Shown here piece by piece: positions 16,438 through 25,344 of a DNA stretch of 42,894 nucleotides. Below the pieces are notes generated by a model, which was not told the origin of the DNA, made no database searches, and saw only the letters and a list, made by a program, of their open reading frames with translations. Origin of the DNA: an uncultured Spartobacteria bacterium (GTDB lineage Bacteria > Verrucomicrobiota > Verrucomicrobiia > Chthoniobacterales > Chthoniobacteraceae); NCBI GenBank assembly GCA_903882875.1, contig CAIRYQ010000050.1, positions 1 through 42,894 on the forward strand, read 5' to 3'. Each line of letters opens with the position of its first letter. Positions within the stretch are counted from its first letter, which is position 1. Made by a program: the position numbers and the translations under genes.

Positions 16438-17061
16438 TTACGGCAGCTCCTCGATCGCGATGTCCTTGAAGAACACGACGGCTTTTGCTCCGCCGTGGAT
16501 TTGCAGGGCGATGAGGCCGTCTTCGGCGATGTCTTTTTCCGCCTCGGTATAGTCCACGGTTTTCACGCCGTTGAGCCAGATCTGGATGTGCTTTCCCTCG
16601 GCGCGGATGCGGTAGTCGTTCCAGTCGTTGCGATGGAGGACTTTGTTGACGGCTTCCATGTCGGATTGTGCGAGGATTTTTTTGCGGCGCGATTCGTCGT
16701 AGAGGCAGCCCCAGTAGCTCGGGTCGCCGATGTCGGCCTGGTAGCCGAACATTTCATGTGCGGGCTTTTCCATGCGGATGCTGCGGAACTGCACGCCGGA
16801 ATTCACGAAGCCCTCGGTGCCCGTGAGCTTGAATTTGAGCGTGAGGTCGAAATTTTTGTATGTCTTTTTCGCGGCGAGGAATTCGTTGCGCGGGACGCGC
16901 TCCGCGAGCGAGCCGCCGACGATGCAGCCGTCCTCGATGCGCCAGGTTTTCGCGGTGTCGCCATTCCAGCCGTCGAGTGTCTTGCCGTCGAAGAGGCTGA
17001 CGGGCGCGGCGTGTGCGTTGGTGAGGAATGCGGCGGCGAGGAGCAGGATGAGGTGTTTCAT
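16438..17061 (-). CDS. secreted DUF1080 protein (3-keto-disaccharide hydrolase family)
   Basis: The 207-aa protein has a signal peptide (MKHLILLLAAAFLTNAHA), then the family start VSLFDGKTLDGWNGD and a concanavalin-like beta-jellyroll (FDLTLKFKLTGTEGFVNSGVQFRS, MFGYQADIGD, WNDYRIRAEGKHIQIWLNG). The length is that of a single DUF1080 domain. Family members cleave 3-keto-glycosides made by sugar 3-dehydrogenases, so the exported Gfo/Idh proteins nearby are plausible partners. It reads away from the exopolysaccharide operon. Confidence 0.93.
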   Translation of the reverse strand: MKHLILLLAAAFLTNAHAAPVSLFDGKTLDGWNGDTAKTWRIEDGCIVGGSLAERVPRNEFLAAKKTYKNFDLTLKFKLTGTEGFVNSGVQFRSIRMEKPAHEMFGYQADIGDPSYWGCLYDESRRKKILAQSDMEAVNKVLHRNDWNDYRIRAEGKHIQIWLNGVKTVDYTEAEKDIAEDGLIALQIHGGAKAVVFFKDIAIEELP

Positions 17062-17402
17062 GAGCGGGGTTCAGAAAAAGGTGATGGCCGTCGTGCTTCC
17101 AAGTTCCAAGTCCAGAGTTCCATGTTGTGAGCCGGAGCGATGCAGTGGGAGTGCGGTGCGCGCCCGCCGCTGCCAAATACACCGTTGAGTGTACCGGACG
17201 TTTTGCCGGACATGCGGGCTGGAAGCCTGTGCTTTCATGTTTCGCGGAACGCCTGTGGAGAGGGAAGCAATGGATGTTCCGATGGCCTGATGGGTACGTG
17301 CGGGTGGTCACCACAGCATTCGGCCGTGCGTCACACAAAAGGTGCAAAATTGTTTTTCCTTCCCGCGAACTGCCGTGCAAGCCTGACCGGTTCAACGCCC
17401 CA
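17062..17402. other. intergenic region before the exopolysaccharide operon
   Basis: These 341 bp separate divergent genes and contain no convincing ORF. A stretch around 17200-17235 (GCCGGACATGCGGGCTGGAAGCC) has partial inverted symmetry and resembles a REP-type intergenic repeat, from memory only. The promoters of the DUF1080 gene and the export operon should lie here, but I could not assign -35/-10 boxes with confidence. Confidence 0.4.
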
Positions 17403-18785
17403 ATGAGCCGAAGGACATTCCTTGCAACACCCGCGATCCTGCGCCGCCGCGCCACAGATCATTTTTTCCGTGGCGTCGCCGGGGATCGCACTTGGGTTGC
17501 TGCAGCGATGCTGCTGGCAGGATGCTTTGCATCGCAGGCGGGTGCACAGGAGATTCCGCGCCCGTCGTATGCGCGGCAGGAGGCGAAGAAGACGCTGCCG
17601 ACGATTGCGAATTTCAAGGTCGGCGAGGTGCTGCTGCGAGTGGAGGCGACCGAAACAATCACGTTTTCGGACAATGTGGATCTCGCTCAACACGGGAAGT
17701 CCGACCTGATTTTTTCCCCCCAGGTAGGCATCAATGCGACGTGGGCGGTGACGAAGCTGAATACGCTCCAGTTCAAGATGGGGCTCGGTTACATGTTCTA
17801 TATGGATCATCCGACACTGAACCGGCAGACGACGACGATCACGCCGGACTCGGCGCTGGTCTTCAATGTCTATTCCGGGGATGTGAAAATCAGTTTCCAC
17901 GACCAGTTCGGGATACAGCAGGAGACGACGAGCCAGGGGGCGTTGAGCGGGGTGGCGGAAATCAACCGGTTCACCAACACTGCTGGATTCTCGGTGCTGT
18001 GGGATACGAATGACGTGATCTGGAACTTCGGGTATGACCACTTCAATTTCATCACACTCGGCGGAGCAAACTCGAGTTCGGGCGCAGCAGCAGCCTCATA
18101 CAGCCGGTTGGATCATTCCACGGATCAGGTCTCGGCGTCCATTGCGACGAAAATCGGTCCGACTGTGATCGCTGGCATTGAGGGGACGGCTTCCTATACA
18201 GATTATCCGAAGCAGACTGCCACCAATTACACCAGTGTCGCAGCCGGGGTGTTTGCCGAGATCCAGGTCACAACGTACACGCACATGTTCCTGAATGGGG
18301 GCGTCAAGGGATACCACTCAGGGGCGAATGCGCCGGGCTCCGTATCTGTGGGGTCGGTGGCAGCGCAGCCGGCAACCGGTGATCCGACTGGCTTCTACGC
18401 GAGTCTCACTTTTGCCCATCGCATGAATCGGTATTACTCCGACCAGCTCGTTCTTTCGCACAGCGACGATGTGGAGGGGCTGAGCGGCCACACGCAGGGC
18501 AACTCCGTTCGTTACCAGAGCACTTGGCAGTTCAACCGGAAGATGTCTCTGGCGACGAGCCTATTTTACGAGGATGTCCGCGTGCTCAGTGGCAGCGCGC
18601 TGGGCGGCACCGGGGCAGTCGCATCGAATTACAAGCGAGTCGGCGGATCATTGAGCACGAGCTACCCGATCACCAAACGCGTGGGCCTCTCGCTCGCATA
18701 TCAGTATTTGAAAAAACAGGCCGTGCGTGCGACGGAGGGCTACCAGCAAAACAGCGTCACATTCTCACTTGGATATCGGTTCTGA
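17403..18785 (+). CDS. outer-membrane beta-barrel protein of exopolysaccharide locus
   Basis: The start at 17403 (MSRRTFLATPAILRRR) is preferred because a hydrophobic signal follows (WVAAAMLLAGCFASQAGAQ); the frame open further upstream is not protein-like. The 460-aa product consists of alternating amphipathic beta strands with aromatic girdles (LQFKMGLGYMFYMDH, VIWNFGYDHFNFITLG) and ends in GYRF, with the terminal Phe typical of barrels assembled by BamA. It resembles putative beta-barrel porin 2 proteins (BBP2_2 type) that sit next to Wza/Wzz genes. It is the first gene of a three-gene operon, 6 bp before the Wza-like gene. Confidence 0.85.
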   Translation: MSRRTFLATPAILRRRATDHFFRGVAGDRTWVAAAMLLAGCFASQAGAQEIPRPSYARQEAKKTLPTIANFKVGEVLLRVEATETITFSDNVDLAQHGKSDLIFSPQVGINATWAVTKLNTLQFKMGLGYMFYMDHPTLNRQTTTITPDSALVFNVYSGDVKISFHDQFGIQQETTSQGALSGVAEINRFTNTAGFSVLWDTNDVIWNFGYDHFNFITLGGANSSSGAAAASYSRLDHSTDQVSASIATKIGPTVIAGIEGTASYTDYPKQTATNYTSVAAGVFAEIQVTTYTHMFLNGGVKGYHSGANAPGSVSVGSVAAQPATGDPTGFYASLTFAHRMNRYYSDQLVLSHSDDVEGLSGHTQGNSVRYQSTWQFNRKMSLATSLFYEDVRVLSGSALGGTGAVASNYKRVGGSLSTSYPITKRVGLSLAYQYLKKQAVRATEGYQQNSVTFSLGYRF

Positions 18786-18791
18786 CACACT

Positions 18792-19643
18792 ATGATTCCC
18801 GCCATGAAATCGCGTACCTGTCCTGCCCGCGTCCTGCTGCGCTTCGCGTGGATATTATGCGCTGCGCTCACCGCCATTCCATCCGCTGTCTTCGGCGTGC
18901 CACCTTCTGCAGCGCCGGGCACACCGCGCGCCGAGCCCCCGTCCATGCTGGACAGCGCGCTCGCGCCGAACCAGTCGCGCGGGATGAGCACCGTCGGGCT
19001 CACGACTTCGATGGAGGTTCTGAACGACAGCACGAAGCTCGGCATCGGCGACCATGTGAGCTTTCGCATCGTGGAAGATAAGCACGATCCAATCCGTCTT
19101 TTCGTCACCGATTCCGGTGAGATGGAGATCCCGCTCGTCGGACGTGTGGCGGCGCGCGGAAAGACATGCAAGCAGCTCGCCTACGAGATCAAGCCGCTGT
19201 TTGAAAAAGAATACTTCAAGACCGCGACCGTGATCATCGGCCTCGATCTTGTCAGCACAAAGCCGCTAGGAAAAGTGTTCATCACTGGCCAGGTGCGCAG
19301 CGGCGGTGTGATGGAGCTCATGCCCGGTGAGCCGGTGACCGTCAGCCAGGCGATCCTGCGAGCGGGTGGAACCGCCGATTTTGCCGACAAGAGGAAAGTT
19401 CGCCTCGTGCGAAAGAAGGATGGGGTGCCGGTCACCACGGCTGATGCATTGAAAGTGGTGCAGCCGAAAAAACCGGGCTTCCTCAAGAGCATCTTCAGCA
19501 GGAAGCAGCCAACGACCAACGATGCCACCGTGACCTACACCGTGGATCTCGTGGACATCCTCGAAAAGGGCCACCTCGAACGCGATCCCGAACTGAAGGT
19601 CGGCGATCTCATCTACGTCCCCGAACGACTCATCAATTACTAA
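18792..19643 (+). CDS. Wza-like polysaccharide export protein
   Basis: The 283-aa protein has an N-terminal signal peptide (LLRFAWILCAALTAIPSAVFG). A polysaccharide export (Poly_export) domain follows (LGIGDHVSFRIVEDKHDPIRLFVTDSGEMEIPLVGRV, then KTCKQLAYEIKPLFEKEYF), and then an SLBB-like domain (GKVFITGQVRSGGVMELMPG, VSQAILRAGGTADFA). Unlike E. coli Wza I see no lipobox cysteine at the cleavage site. It should form the periplasmic and outer-membrane part of the export channel with the barrel protein upstream and the Wzz/kinase downstream. Confidence 0.92.
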   Translation: MIPAMKSRTCPARVLLRFAWILCAALTAIPSAVFGVPPSAAPGTPRAEPPSMLDSALAPNQSRGMSTVGLTTSMEVLNDSTKLGIGDHVSFRIVEDKHDPIRLFVTDSGEMEIPLVGRVAARGKTCKQLAYEIKPLFEKEYFKTATVIIGLDLVSTKPLGKVFITGQVRSGGVMELMPGEPVTVSQAILRAGGTADFADKRKVRLVRKKDGVPVTTADALKVVQPKKPGFLKSIFSRKQPTTNDATVTYTVDLVDILEKGHLERDPELKVGDLIYVPERLINY

Positions 19644-19656
19644 CCGGTTGGAATCC

Positions 19657-21774
19657 ATGTCACTTCCCAAGTCGCAGCCGATCGGCACCACGTCGGCAAT
19701 CAACAGGGTCCGCGTCCAAGGCATCCGTTATCTCTACCTGCTGAAAAAGCGGTGGTGGGTGCTGGTCCTCCTCGTCAGCCTCGGTCTGTGCATCGGTGCG
19801 TGGACTGCGATGCAGCAGCCGCCGGCGTTCATGTCAACAGGGCGTATGATGGTCGCCGGGCAGCTCCGCCTCGGTGAAAATGCGGGCGCGTATTCCGAGG
19901 AACTCATGAATTTCTTCGGCACTCAGATCGAGCTGATGCAGAGCGACGAAGTCAAAAAGGGTGCTCACGCACGCGTGCAGGCACTGCACCCCGATCTGCC
20001 TCGCGAAGAAGTGAAAGTAGTGGTGGGCCAGGTCGCCAAGGCAGCGATTTTTCAGATCAATGTCTATGCCCAGTCGCCGACTTACGCGACGGCGTATGTG
20101 GATGCGTTGATGGACGAATACATGGCGAAGAAAAAGGAACTGCGCCAGAACAGCGGGGAGAGCGCAGCCGTGGCCATTCAGGATGAGCTTGTCCGCCTCG
20201 AAAAGGACATGAAAGCGGAGGAGGAGGAGATGCATGGATTCCAGCAGAAAAACAACATCGGCTTTCTCAAGGAAGACGGGAACAGCGCTGCGACCTATCT
20301 CTCCATTCTGAACCGTCGTCTGGACGAGCTGAAGACGGAGTCGAACCTTCTCCAGCGCCTCGATCTGGATCAGAATCTGGATCGCAACCCCGGAGTCGCG
20401 ACCGGTGCCGACGGGCAGATGAGCAGGATGGATTCCCTCGCTGCCTCACCCGGTCCGCTCGCAGAATATCTGAAGGTCAAGCAGGCCATCAATCAACTCA
20501 AGGCCGACCGGCAGGAGTTCCTGCTGACGCTCAAGCCAAGGCACCCGTCCGTCGTGGCGCTCGACGAACAGATCGCAAAGAACGAGGCAATGCTGGGCAC
20601 CTACAAGCAACTCGGCCAGGATGCGCTTGCGAGTCGGCGCAATGCAATCAAGACCCAGATCGAGGGCCTTGGCGAAAACATCAAAATCTGGGAGGCCAAG
20701 GCGCTTGATCTCGCCCAGCGGGTGGCTGACTTCGACAAGATCAGGTCGAAAATCGAGCGGACAAAAGTCCATTACGACCGCCTGAACAGCCAGCTTCGCA
20801 GCATGGATGTTTACAAGAACCTCGCGCAGGACACGGTGGCCATCCTCGAACATGCCAATCCCTCTGCCGTGAAAAAGCTCCAGATGGAGCTTTTCAAGCT
20901 TCTCCTCATCGGCGGATTCGGCGGCCTCGCGCTCGGGCTCATGATCCTCTTCATCCTCGACAAGATGGACGACCGCATCGGCTCCTTCTTCGAATACCGG
21001 GAGCGTTTCCCCGAGGTGCTGCTCGGCCAGGTTCCGCGTGAGATCACCAAGGCCGGCGTGGCTCTGCTCGCCTCCAACGATCCGCGCCACGCGCTCCTCG
21101 AATCATTCCGCACGCTGCGCTCCTCGATCATCTTTCTCCCCATCGAGGGAGCGCGTCCGAAGACCATCCTCGTCACCAGCGCCACGCCCGGCGAAGGCAA
21201 GACCACCATCGCCGCGAACCTCGCGATCACCTTTGCATTCTCGGGCGCGCGGACACTCCTTGTGGACGCCGATCTCCGCCTCGGCCGTATCGCGAAGGCG
21301 TTCAAGATCGAAAGCGAAGCTGGCCTCTCCGATGTCCTGCGCCAGCGCACCCACTGGCGCGAGGTCATCCTCCCCACCTCGACGCCGAACCTCTCGATCC
21401 TCCCGCGCGGAAAAACGCTCCCTCACCCGGCCGAGCACTTCCTCGGAAAAGTCACTGACCAGTTGTTGCAGGAGGTCTATTCCGAGTTCGACTACATCAT
21501 CTTCGATTCGCCGCCAGTCATGGCCGCCGACGACGTGCTCAGTCTCGCGCCGAAGATTGACGGCACCATTTTCGTCGTCCGTTTCTCGACATCTTCCGCG
21601 CGTCGCAGCCGCACCGCGATTAATCTCCTCGTCCAGCGGCAGGCCAACCTCCTCGGCATCGTCTGCAACGACGTGCGCCTTGCCGAATCCGAATACGGCT
21701 ACGGCAACTACTACCAGTATTCCGCCTACCGTGAAAACGCCGACGCCGAACCCGTCGAGCCGATCACCCGCTGA
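19657..21774 (+). CDS. Wzz chain-length regulator fused to BY-kinase
   Basis: The ATG at 19657 (MSLPKSQPIG) is chosen over a TTG three codons upstream. The 705-aa protein has a first membrane helix (VLVLLVSLGLCIGAW), a long periplasmic coiled-coil Wzz/GNVR region, and a second helix (LLLIGGFGGLALGLMILFI). A cytoplasmic tyrosine kinase follows with Walker A TPGEGKTTIAANLA, Walker A' LLVDADLRLG and Walker B YIIFDSPPV. The C-terminus has a tyrosine cluster (YGYGNYYQYSAY) for autophosphorylation. It controls polymer length and export by phosphorylation cycles. It is the last gene of the operon, and no glycosyltransferase or polymerase gene follows. Confidence 0.95.
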   Translation: MSLPKSQPIGTTSAINRVRVQGIRYLYLLKKRWWVLVLLVSLGLCIGAWTAMQQPPAFMSTGRMMVAGQLRLGENAGAYSEELMNFFGTQIELMQSDEVKKGAHARVQALHPDLPREEVKVVVGQVAKAAIFQINVYAQSPTYATAYVDALMDEYMAKKKELRQNSGESAAVAIQDELVRLEKDMKAEEEEMHGFQQKNNIGFLKEDGNSAATYLSILNRRLDELKTESNLLQRLDLDQNLDRNPGVATGADGQMSRMDSLAASPGPLAEYLKVKQAINQLKADRQEFLLTLKPRHPSVVALDEQIAKNEAMLGTYKQLGQDALASRRNAIKTQIEGLGENIKIWEAKALDLAQRVADFDKIRSKIERTKVHYDRLNSQLRSMDVYKNLAQDTVAILEHANPSAVKKLQMELFKLLLIGGFGGLALGLMILFILDKMDDRIGSFFEYRERFPEVLLGQVPREITKAGVALLASNDPRHALLESFRTLRSSIIFLPIEGARPKTILVTSATPGEGKTTIAANLAITFAFSGARTLLVDADLRLGRIAKAFKIESEAGLSDVLRQRTHWREVILPTSTPNLSILPRGKTLPHPAEHFLGKVTDQLLQEVYSEFDYIIFDSPPVMAADDVLSLAPKIDGTIFVVRFSTSSARRSRTAINLLVQRQANLLGIVCNDVRLAESEYGYGNYYQYSAYRENADAEPVEPITR

Positions 21775-21896
21775 ACCTGCCGGGTGTGCCGACCCAGTCG
21801 GCGCGCGCACCATCTTTCAGAAACAAGATGGCAGTCCTGATGGAGGCACGGAATTTCCGTGGCTCCTTCGCTCGGTGCAAGTGGATCAGTGACGGA

Positions 21897-23060
21897 TCAG
21901 ACCGCGAGCTTCGTCCAGCGGGCGTTCGCCTTTGACGACTTCACGACGGCTTCGATGAAGGCCATGCCGCGGACGCCGTCTTCAATCTTCGGGTAGTCGA
22001 GCGCGAAGTCGTCCTTCGCGAGCTTGCGGCCTTCGATGCGGGCGCGGATGTGGTTGGTGAAGTTCTTGTAGATGTTCGCGAAGGCTTCGAGGTAGCCCTC
22101 GGGGTGTGCGGGCGGCGTTCGGCCTGCGGCAAGCGCGGCTTTGCCGAGGTAGCCGTTCGCGGTGCGATAGACTTGCATGGGCGCGTCGAGCCATTTCACG
22201 AGCAGTGTGTTTGGCTCGTTCTGGTGCCATTCGAGTCCGCCCTTTTCGCCGTAGATGCGGATGTTGAGGTTGTTCTCCTCGCCGACGGAAATTTGCGACG
22301 CGTGCAGCACGCCTTTCGCGCCGCCTTTGAAACGGAGCAGCACGTTGCCGTCATCGTCGAGCGCGCGGCCTTTGACGAAAGAAGTGATGTCTGCGGCGAG
22401 TTCCTCGATCTGGAGGCCACTGATGTATTCCGCGAGATTCTCCGCGTGCGTGCCGATGTCGCCGATGCAGCCTGCAGCGCCGCTGCGCTTGGGATCGGTG
22501 CGCCATGCGGCCTGCTTTTGGCCGGAGGCTTCGAGGCGCGTGGCGAGCCAGCCTTGCGGATACTCGACGACGATCTTGCGGATTTTGCCGAGCTTGTCGT
22601 CGGCGACCATTTCGCGCGCCTGCTTCACGAGGGGGTAGCCGGTGTAGTTGTGCGTGAGGCCGTAGAGCTGGCCGGTCTTCTTCACGATGGCCGCGAGCTT
22701 TTTCGCCTCGGCGAGATTGAGCGTCGCGGGTTTGTCGCTCAGGACGTGGAAGCCGGCTTCGAGCGCAGCCTTCGCGGGCGGGAAGTGCATGTGGTTTGGC
22801 GTGACGATGGCGACGAAGTCCATGCGCTTGTCCGCAGGCAGCGCCTTCTCCTTCGCGATCATTTCCTCAAACGTGCCGTAGCAGCGGTCCGGCGGGAGGA
22901 AGAAGTCGCCGCCGCTCGCGCGCGAACGCTCGGGGTCGGACGAGAACGCGCCGCAGACGAGTTCGACCTGCTGATCGATGGCTGCTGCGATGCGATGGAC
23001 TGCGCCGATGAATGCGCCGCGTCCGCCGCCGACCATTCCGTAACGGATTTTTCTGCTCAT
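21897..23060 (-). CDS. cytoplasmic Gfo/Idh/MocA family oxidoreductase
   Basis: The 387-aa protein has no signal peptide, unlike the two Tat-exported paralogues in this window. The Rossmann motif is GMVGGGRGAFIG, the EKP-type motif is SDKPATLNL, and the C-terminal part has GDIGTHAENLAEYISG, a usual catalytic histidine region. This resembles the subgroup acting on inositol or glucose derivatives in the cytoplasm. It stands alone, separated from the mscL terminator by about 130 bp. Confidence 0.92.
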   Translation of the reverse strand: MSRKIRYGMVGGGRGAFIGAVHRIAAAIDQQVELVCGAFSSDPERSRASGGDFFLPPDRCYGTFEEMIAKEKALPADKRMDFVAIVTPNHMHFPPAKAALEAGFHVLSDKPATLNLAEAKKLAAIVKKTGQLYGLTHNYTGYPLVKQAREMVADDKLGKIRKIVVEYPQGWLATRLEASGQKQAAWRTDPKRSGAAGCIGDIGTHAENLAEYISGLQIEELAADITSFVKGRALDDDGNVLLRFKGGAKGVLHASQISVGEENNLNIRIYGEKGGLEWHQNEPNTLLVKWLDAPMQVYRTANGYLGKAALAAGRTPPAHPEGYLEAFANIYKNFTNHIRARIEGRKLAKDDFALDYPKIEDGVRGMAFIEAVVKSSKANARWTKLAV

Positions 23061-23190
23061 GATTTTTTGTGGGGTTGGAGTTTTGGAGCAAGGTGCGCCG
23101 GGCGCGGATGCGTTCGGAGCGGGCGAGCGTGTTAGTGGCGCGCCGCGAGTGCGGCAAGCGCGAAGCAGCGAGTCGTTGCCGGAAAAAGAA

Positions 23191-23222
23191 ACGGGCGGCG
23201 CACCGTTTGGAGCGCCGCCCGT
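23191..23222 (-). terminator. intrinsic terminator of mscL
   Basis: An 11-bp stem (23191-23201 with 23212-23222, 10-nt loop) is followed on the minus strand by TTCTTTTTCC. It starts 19 bp beyond the mscL stop. Confidence 0.88.
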
Positions 23223-23241
23223 CTTTGAAAAATGAAACGGA

Positions 23242-23619
23242 CTACTTCTTTAGTTCCTTCAGCGCGGCGACCACGTCGTCGAGTGTCGCCGGTGGCGGGC
23301 CGGGCGGTTTGTCATCAGCCTTTTCACCGGGCATAATCCCGAGCTTGGTGAGCGGCTTCACGAATATGAAAAAGACCACCGCGCCGGTGATGAGGAAATT
23401 CAGCACGGCCATCAAAAATGAACCAAGCTGGCAATACTTGAAGTCGAGGATTCCCATGCCCTTTCCTGCGAGGAGCATACCGAGGAGCGGGGAAATCAAA
23501 TACGCGGTGGCCGATTTCACCAACTCTGTGAATGCGGCGCCGATCACGAATGCAACCGCGAGTGAGATGACGTTTCCCTTCAGGATGAAGGCTTTGAATT
23601 CTGCGATGAGTTGTTTCAT
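23242..23619 (-). CDS. mscL: large-conductance mechanosensitive channel
   Basis: The 125-aa protein starts at 23619 (MKQLIAEFKAFILKGNV), inside a longer open frame whose upstream part is shadow of the divergent methyltransferase gene. The N-terminal amphipathic helix, TM1 (VISLAVAFVIGAAFTELVKS), the loop, TM2 (LGSFLMAVLNFLITGAVVFFIFV) and the charged C-terminal helix match MscL in order and length. It forms a homopentameric inner-membrane pore that opens under hypo-osmotic shock. It is monocistronic with its own terminator. Confidence 0.97.
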   Translation of the reverse strand: MKQLIAEFKAFILKGNVISLAVAFVIGAAFTELVKSATAYLISPLLGMLLAGKGMGILDFKYCQLGSFLMAVLNFLITGAVVFFIFVKPLTKLGIMPGEKADDKPPGPPPATLDDVVAALKELKK

Positions 23620-23637
23620 AAGTGGTGCGGATTCCAG

Positions 23638-23656
23638 ACTTCCCGTGACGGGAAGT
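23638..23656. promoter_or_regulatory. short perfect palindrome upstream of mscL
   Basis: ACTTCCCG (23638-23645) and CGGGAAGT (23649-23656) form an 8-bp inverted repeat with a TGA loop, 19 bp upstream of the mscL start and in the promoter region shared with the divergent methyltransferase. It could be an operator or a small leader hairpin. Confidence 0.3.
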
Positions 23657-23715
23657 AAAGCCGCGAGTCGCAGTTTGCGGATGCAATTTCCGGCTCTGCG
23701 CGGTGTGATGCGCGG

Positions 23716-24876
23716 ATGAACACCCTCGGGCGATTTATCGAAAAGCTGCGCGCGAGCGTGGAGGAGCAGACGTTTGTGAAAATCACGCTGAGCCGCGGGC
23801 GCGGCGAGAGCGGGCTGCGCAATGTGTATGGGCGCATCGTCGAGCTGAAGGCGGGCACGATGATGTCCTTCACGCTGCGTTACGCAAATCGCGACGTGAC
23901 GCGCAACGAGGTGCTGGCGGATGCGCCGAGCGCGATCGAGAAATGGCTGACGAATGACTTTGAAGAGGCGCACCTTTTCACAACGGCGGGCGACTGGAAG
24001 CTGCGCGCGGAACACGGCGGCGAGTGGAAGATGAAGGTTGCGCGTCCGACTTTCTCCGCCGCGCTGGCGACCTCGCACGACCGGCCAAAGGTGCGCGCGA
24101 TCGCGAATGCGCAGTTCCTCGTGAAGCTCGGCGTCACCGCGGCAGATGGCACGGCGCGACCGGGAATGGCGGACAAGCTGCGGCAGGTGGAGCGCTTCGT
24201 GGAAATCCTCGGGCATCTCACGGACGGCTGTGCGCTGCGTGACGCGAAGAGCGTGCGCGTGTGCGACATGGGCGCGGGGAAGGGGTATCTGACTTTCGCG
24301 ACGCACGAGTTTTTCCGCGCGCGCGGAGTCGCGGCGGAAGTGACCGGTATCGAGCAGCGGGTGGAGTTGGTGGAGCAGGTGAACCGCATTGCTACGGATC
24401 TGAAGCTCGAAGGGCTGGTTTTTTCACCGGGCGTTATCGGCGCGTTTGCACTGCCGGAAAAACTCGACGTGCTCATCGCGCTGCACGCGTGCGACACGGC
24501 GACGGATGATGCGCTCGCCGCCGGAGTGCGCGTGGGTGCGAGGCTGATCGTCGTCGCACCGTGCTGCCACAAAGAAGTGCGCCGAGAATTTTCCCCGCCG
24601 GAGATTCTGCGCGGAGTGCTGAAGCACGGCATCCTCGCGGAACGTCAGGCGGAACTGCTCACCGACGGAATCCGCGCGCTGGCGCTGGAGGCGGCGGGCT
24701 ATGACACGAGCGTGTTTGAATTCATCTCGAACGAACACACCGGCAAGAACGTGATGATCGCAGCGACGCTGCGGCAGTCGAAGCGGGACGTTGCGCCGGT
24801 GCTTGCGGAGCTGCACGCGCTGATGGATTTTTTCGGCCTGCGTTCGCAGCGGCTCGTCGAGCTGCTGGGGATGTGA
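23716..24876 (+). CDS. class I SAM-dependent methyltransferase (Methyltransf_32-like)
   Basis: The 386-aa protein has a roughly 170-residue N-terminal domain of unknown role, followed by a Rossmann methyltransferase fold. Motif I is VCDMGAGKGYLTF (about 182-194), later motifs are IALHACDTATDDAL and APCCHKE. The HACD...CCH pattern is that of the METTL25/GSTCD-type methyltransferase group, where substrates are poorly known (RNA is suspected). It is divergent from mscL and convergent with the metallophosphoesterase gene. Confidence 0.87.
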   Translation: MNTLGRFIEKLRASVEEQTFVKITLSRGRGESGLRNVYGRIVELKAGTMMSFTLRYANRDVTRNEVLADAPSAIEKWLTNDFEEAHLFTTAGDWKLRAEHGGEWKMKVARPTFSAALATSHDRPKVRAIANAQFLVKLGVTAADGTARPGMADKLRQVERFVEILGHLTDGCALRDAKSVRVCDMGAGKGYLTFATHEFFRARGVAAEVTGIEQRVELVEQVNRIATDLKLEGLVFSPGVIGAFALPEKLDVLIALHACDTATDDALAAGVRVGARLIVVAPCCHKEVRREFSPPEILRGVLKHGILAERQAELLTDGIRALALEAAGYDTSVFEFISNEHTGKNVMIAATLRQSKRDVAPVLAELHALMDFFGLRSQRLVELLGM

Positions 24877-24897
24877 GAAGCTGGCCCGGCACGCGCG

Positions 24898-25341
24898 TCA
24901 GCGGTGTGGCTGCTGCACGGGCATGACTTTCCACATGAGTTTGCCGTGGCCGAGCGTAAGCCATGCGTAGCTCGCTGGCGCACCTCTGTTCGGGCGCGTG
25001 ATGCAGCCGGGGTTCAGGAATCGGACGCCGCCCACGGTCTCGTCGCGCGGGACGTGTGTGTGGCCGTGCAGAAAAATGTCGCACACGGGCGGCTTCCGCG
25101 AGGGGATGTGCTCAAGGTGGAACCGCAGGCCGTGGAGCGTGAAGTCGAGCGTGAGCGGCCAGTCGGTTTCCGAATCGCAGTTGCCGCGGACGACGCGCAC
25201 CGGCGCGATCCGTTCGAGCGTGACGAGGATCACAGGCGAGCACACGTCGCCGAGGTGCCAGATTTCATCCGCGCCGCGGACGGCGGCGCACACGCTCTCC
25301 GGCAAGCGGTCGTGCGTGTCGGCTACGACTGCGATGCGCAT
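24898..25341 (-). CDS. YfcE-type metallophosphoesterase
   Basis: The 147-aa calcineurin-like phosphodiesterase carries the metal motifs in order: ADTHD (D-x-H), HLGDV (GD), GNCD (GNxD type, with Cys in place of the usual His/Asp neighbour) and HGHTH. The length is close to YfcE (about 180 aa), slightly short. It is likely a cytoplasmic phosphodiesterase on small substrates. It lies 3 bp after the stop of the thioredoxin-fold gene, at the end of a leftward run with frr and pyrH. Confidence 0.9.
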   Translation of the reverse strand: MRIAVVADTHDRLPESVCAAVRGADEIWHLGDVCSPVILVTLERIAPVRVVRGNCDSETDWPLTLDFTLHGLRFHLEHIPSRKPPVCDIFLHGHTHVPRDETVGGVRFLNPGCITRPNRGAPASYAWLTLGHGKLMWKVMPVQQPHR

Positions 25342-25344
25342 CGG

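Noticed and set aside
21827-21848. CCATCTT/AAGATGG-type hairpin after the exopolysaccharide operon
   Set aside because: The 7-bp stem lacks a T-run, so I could not support it as an intrinsic terminator.
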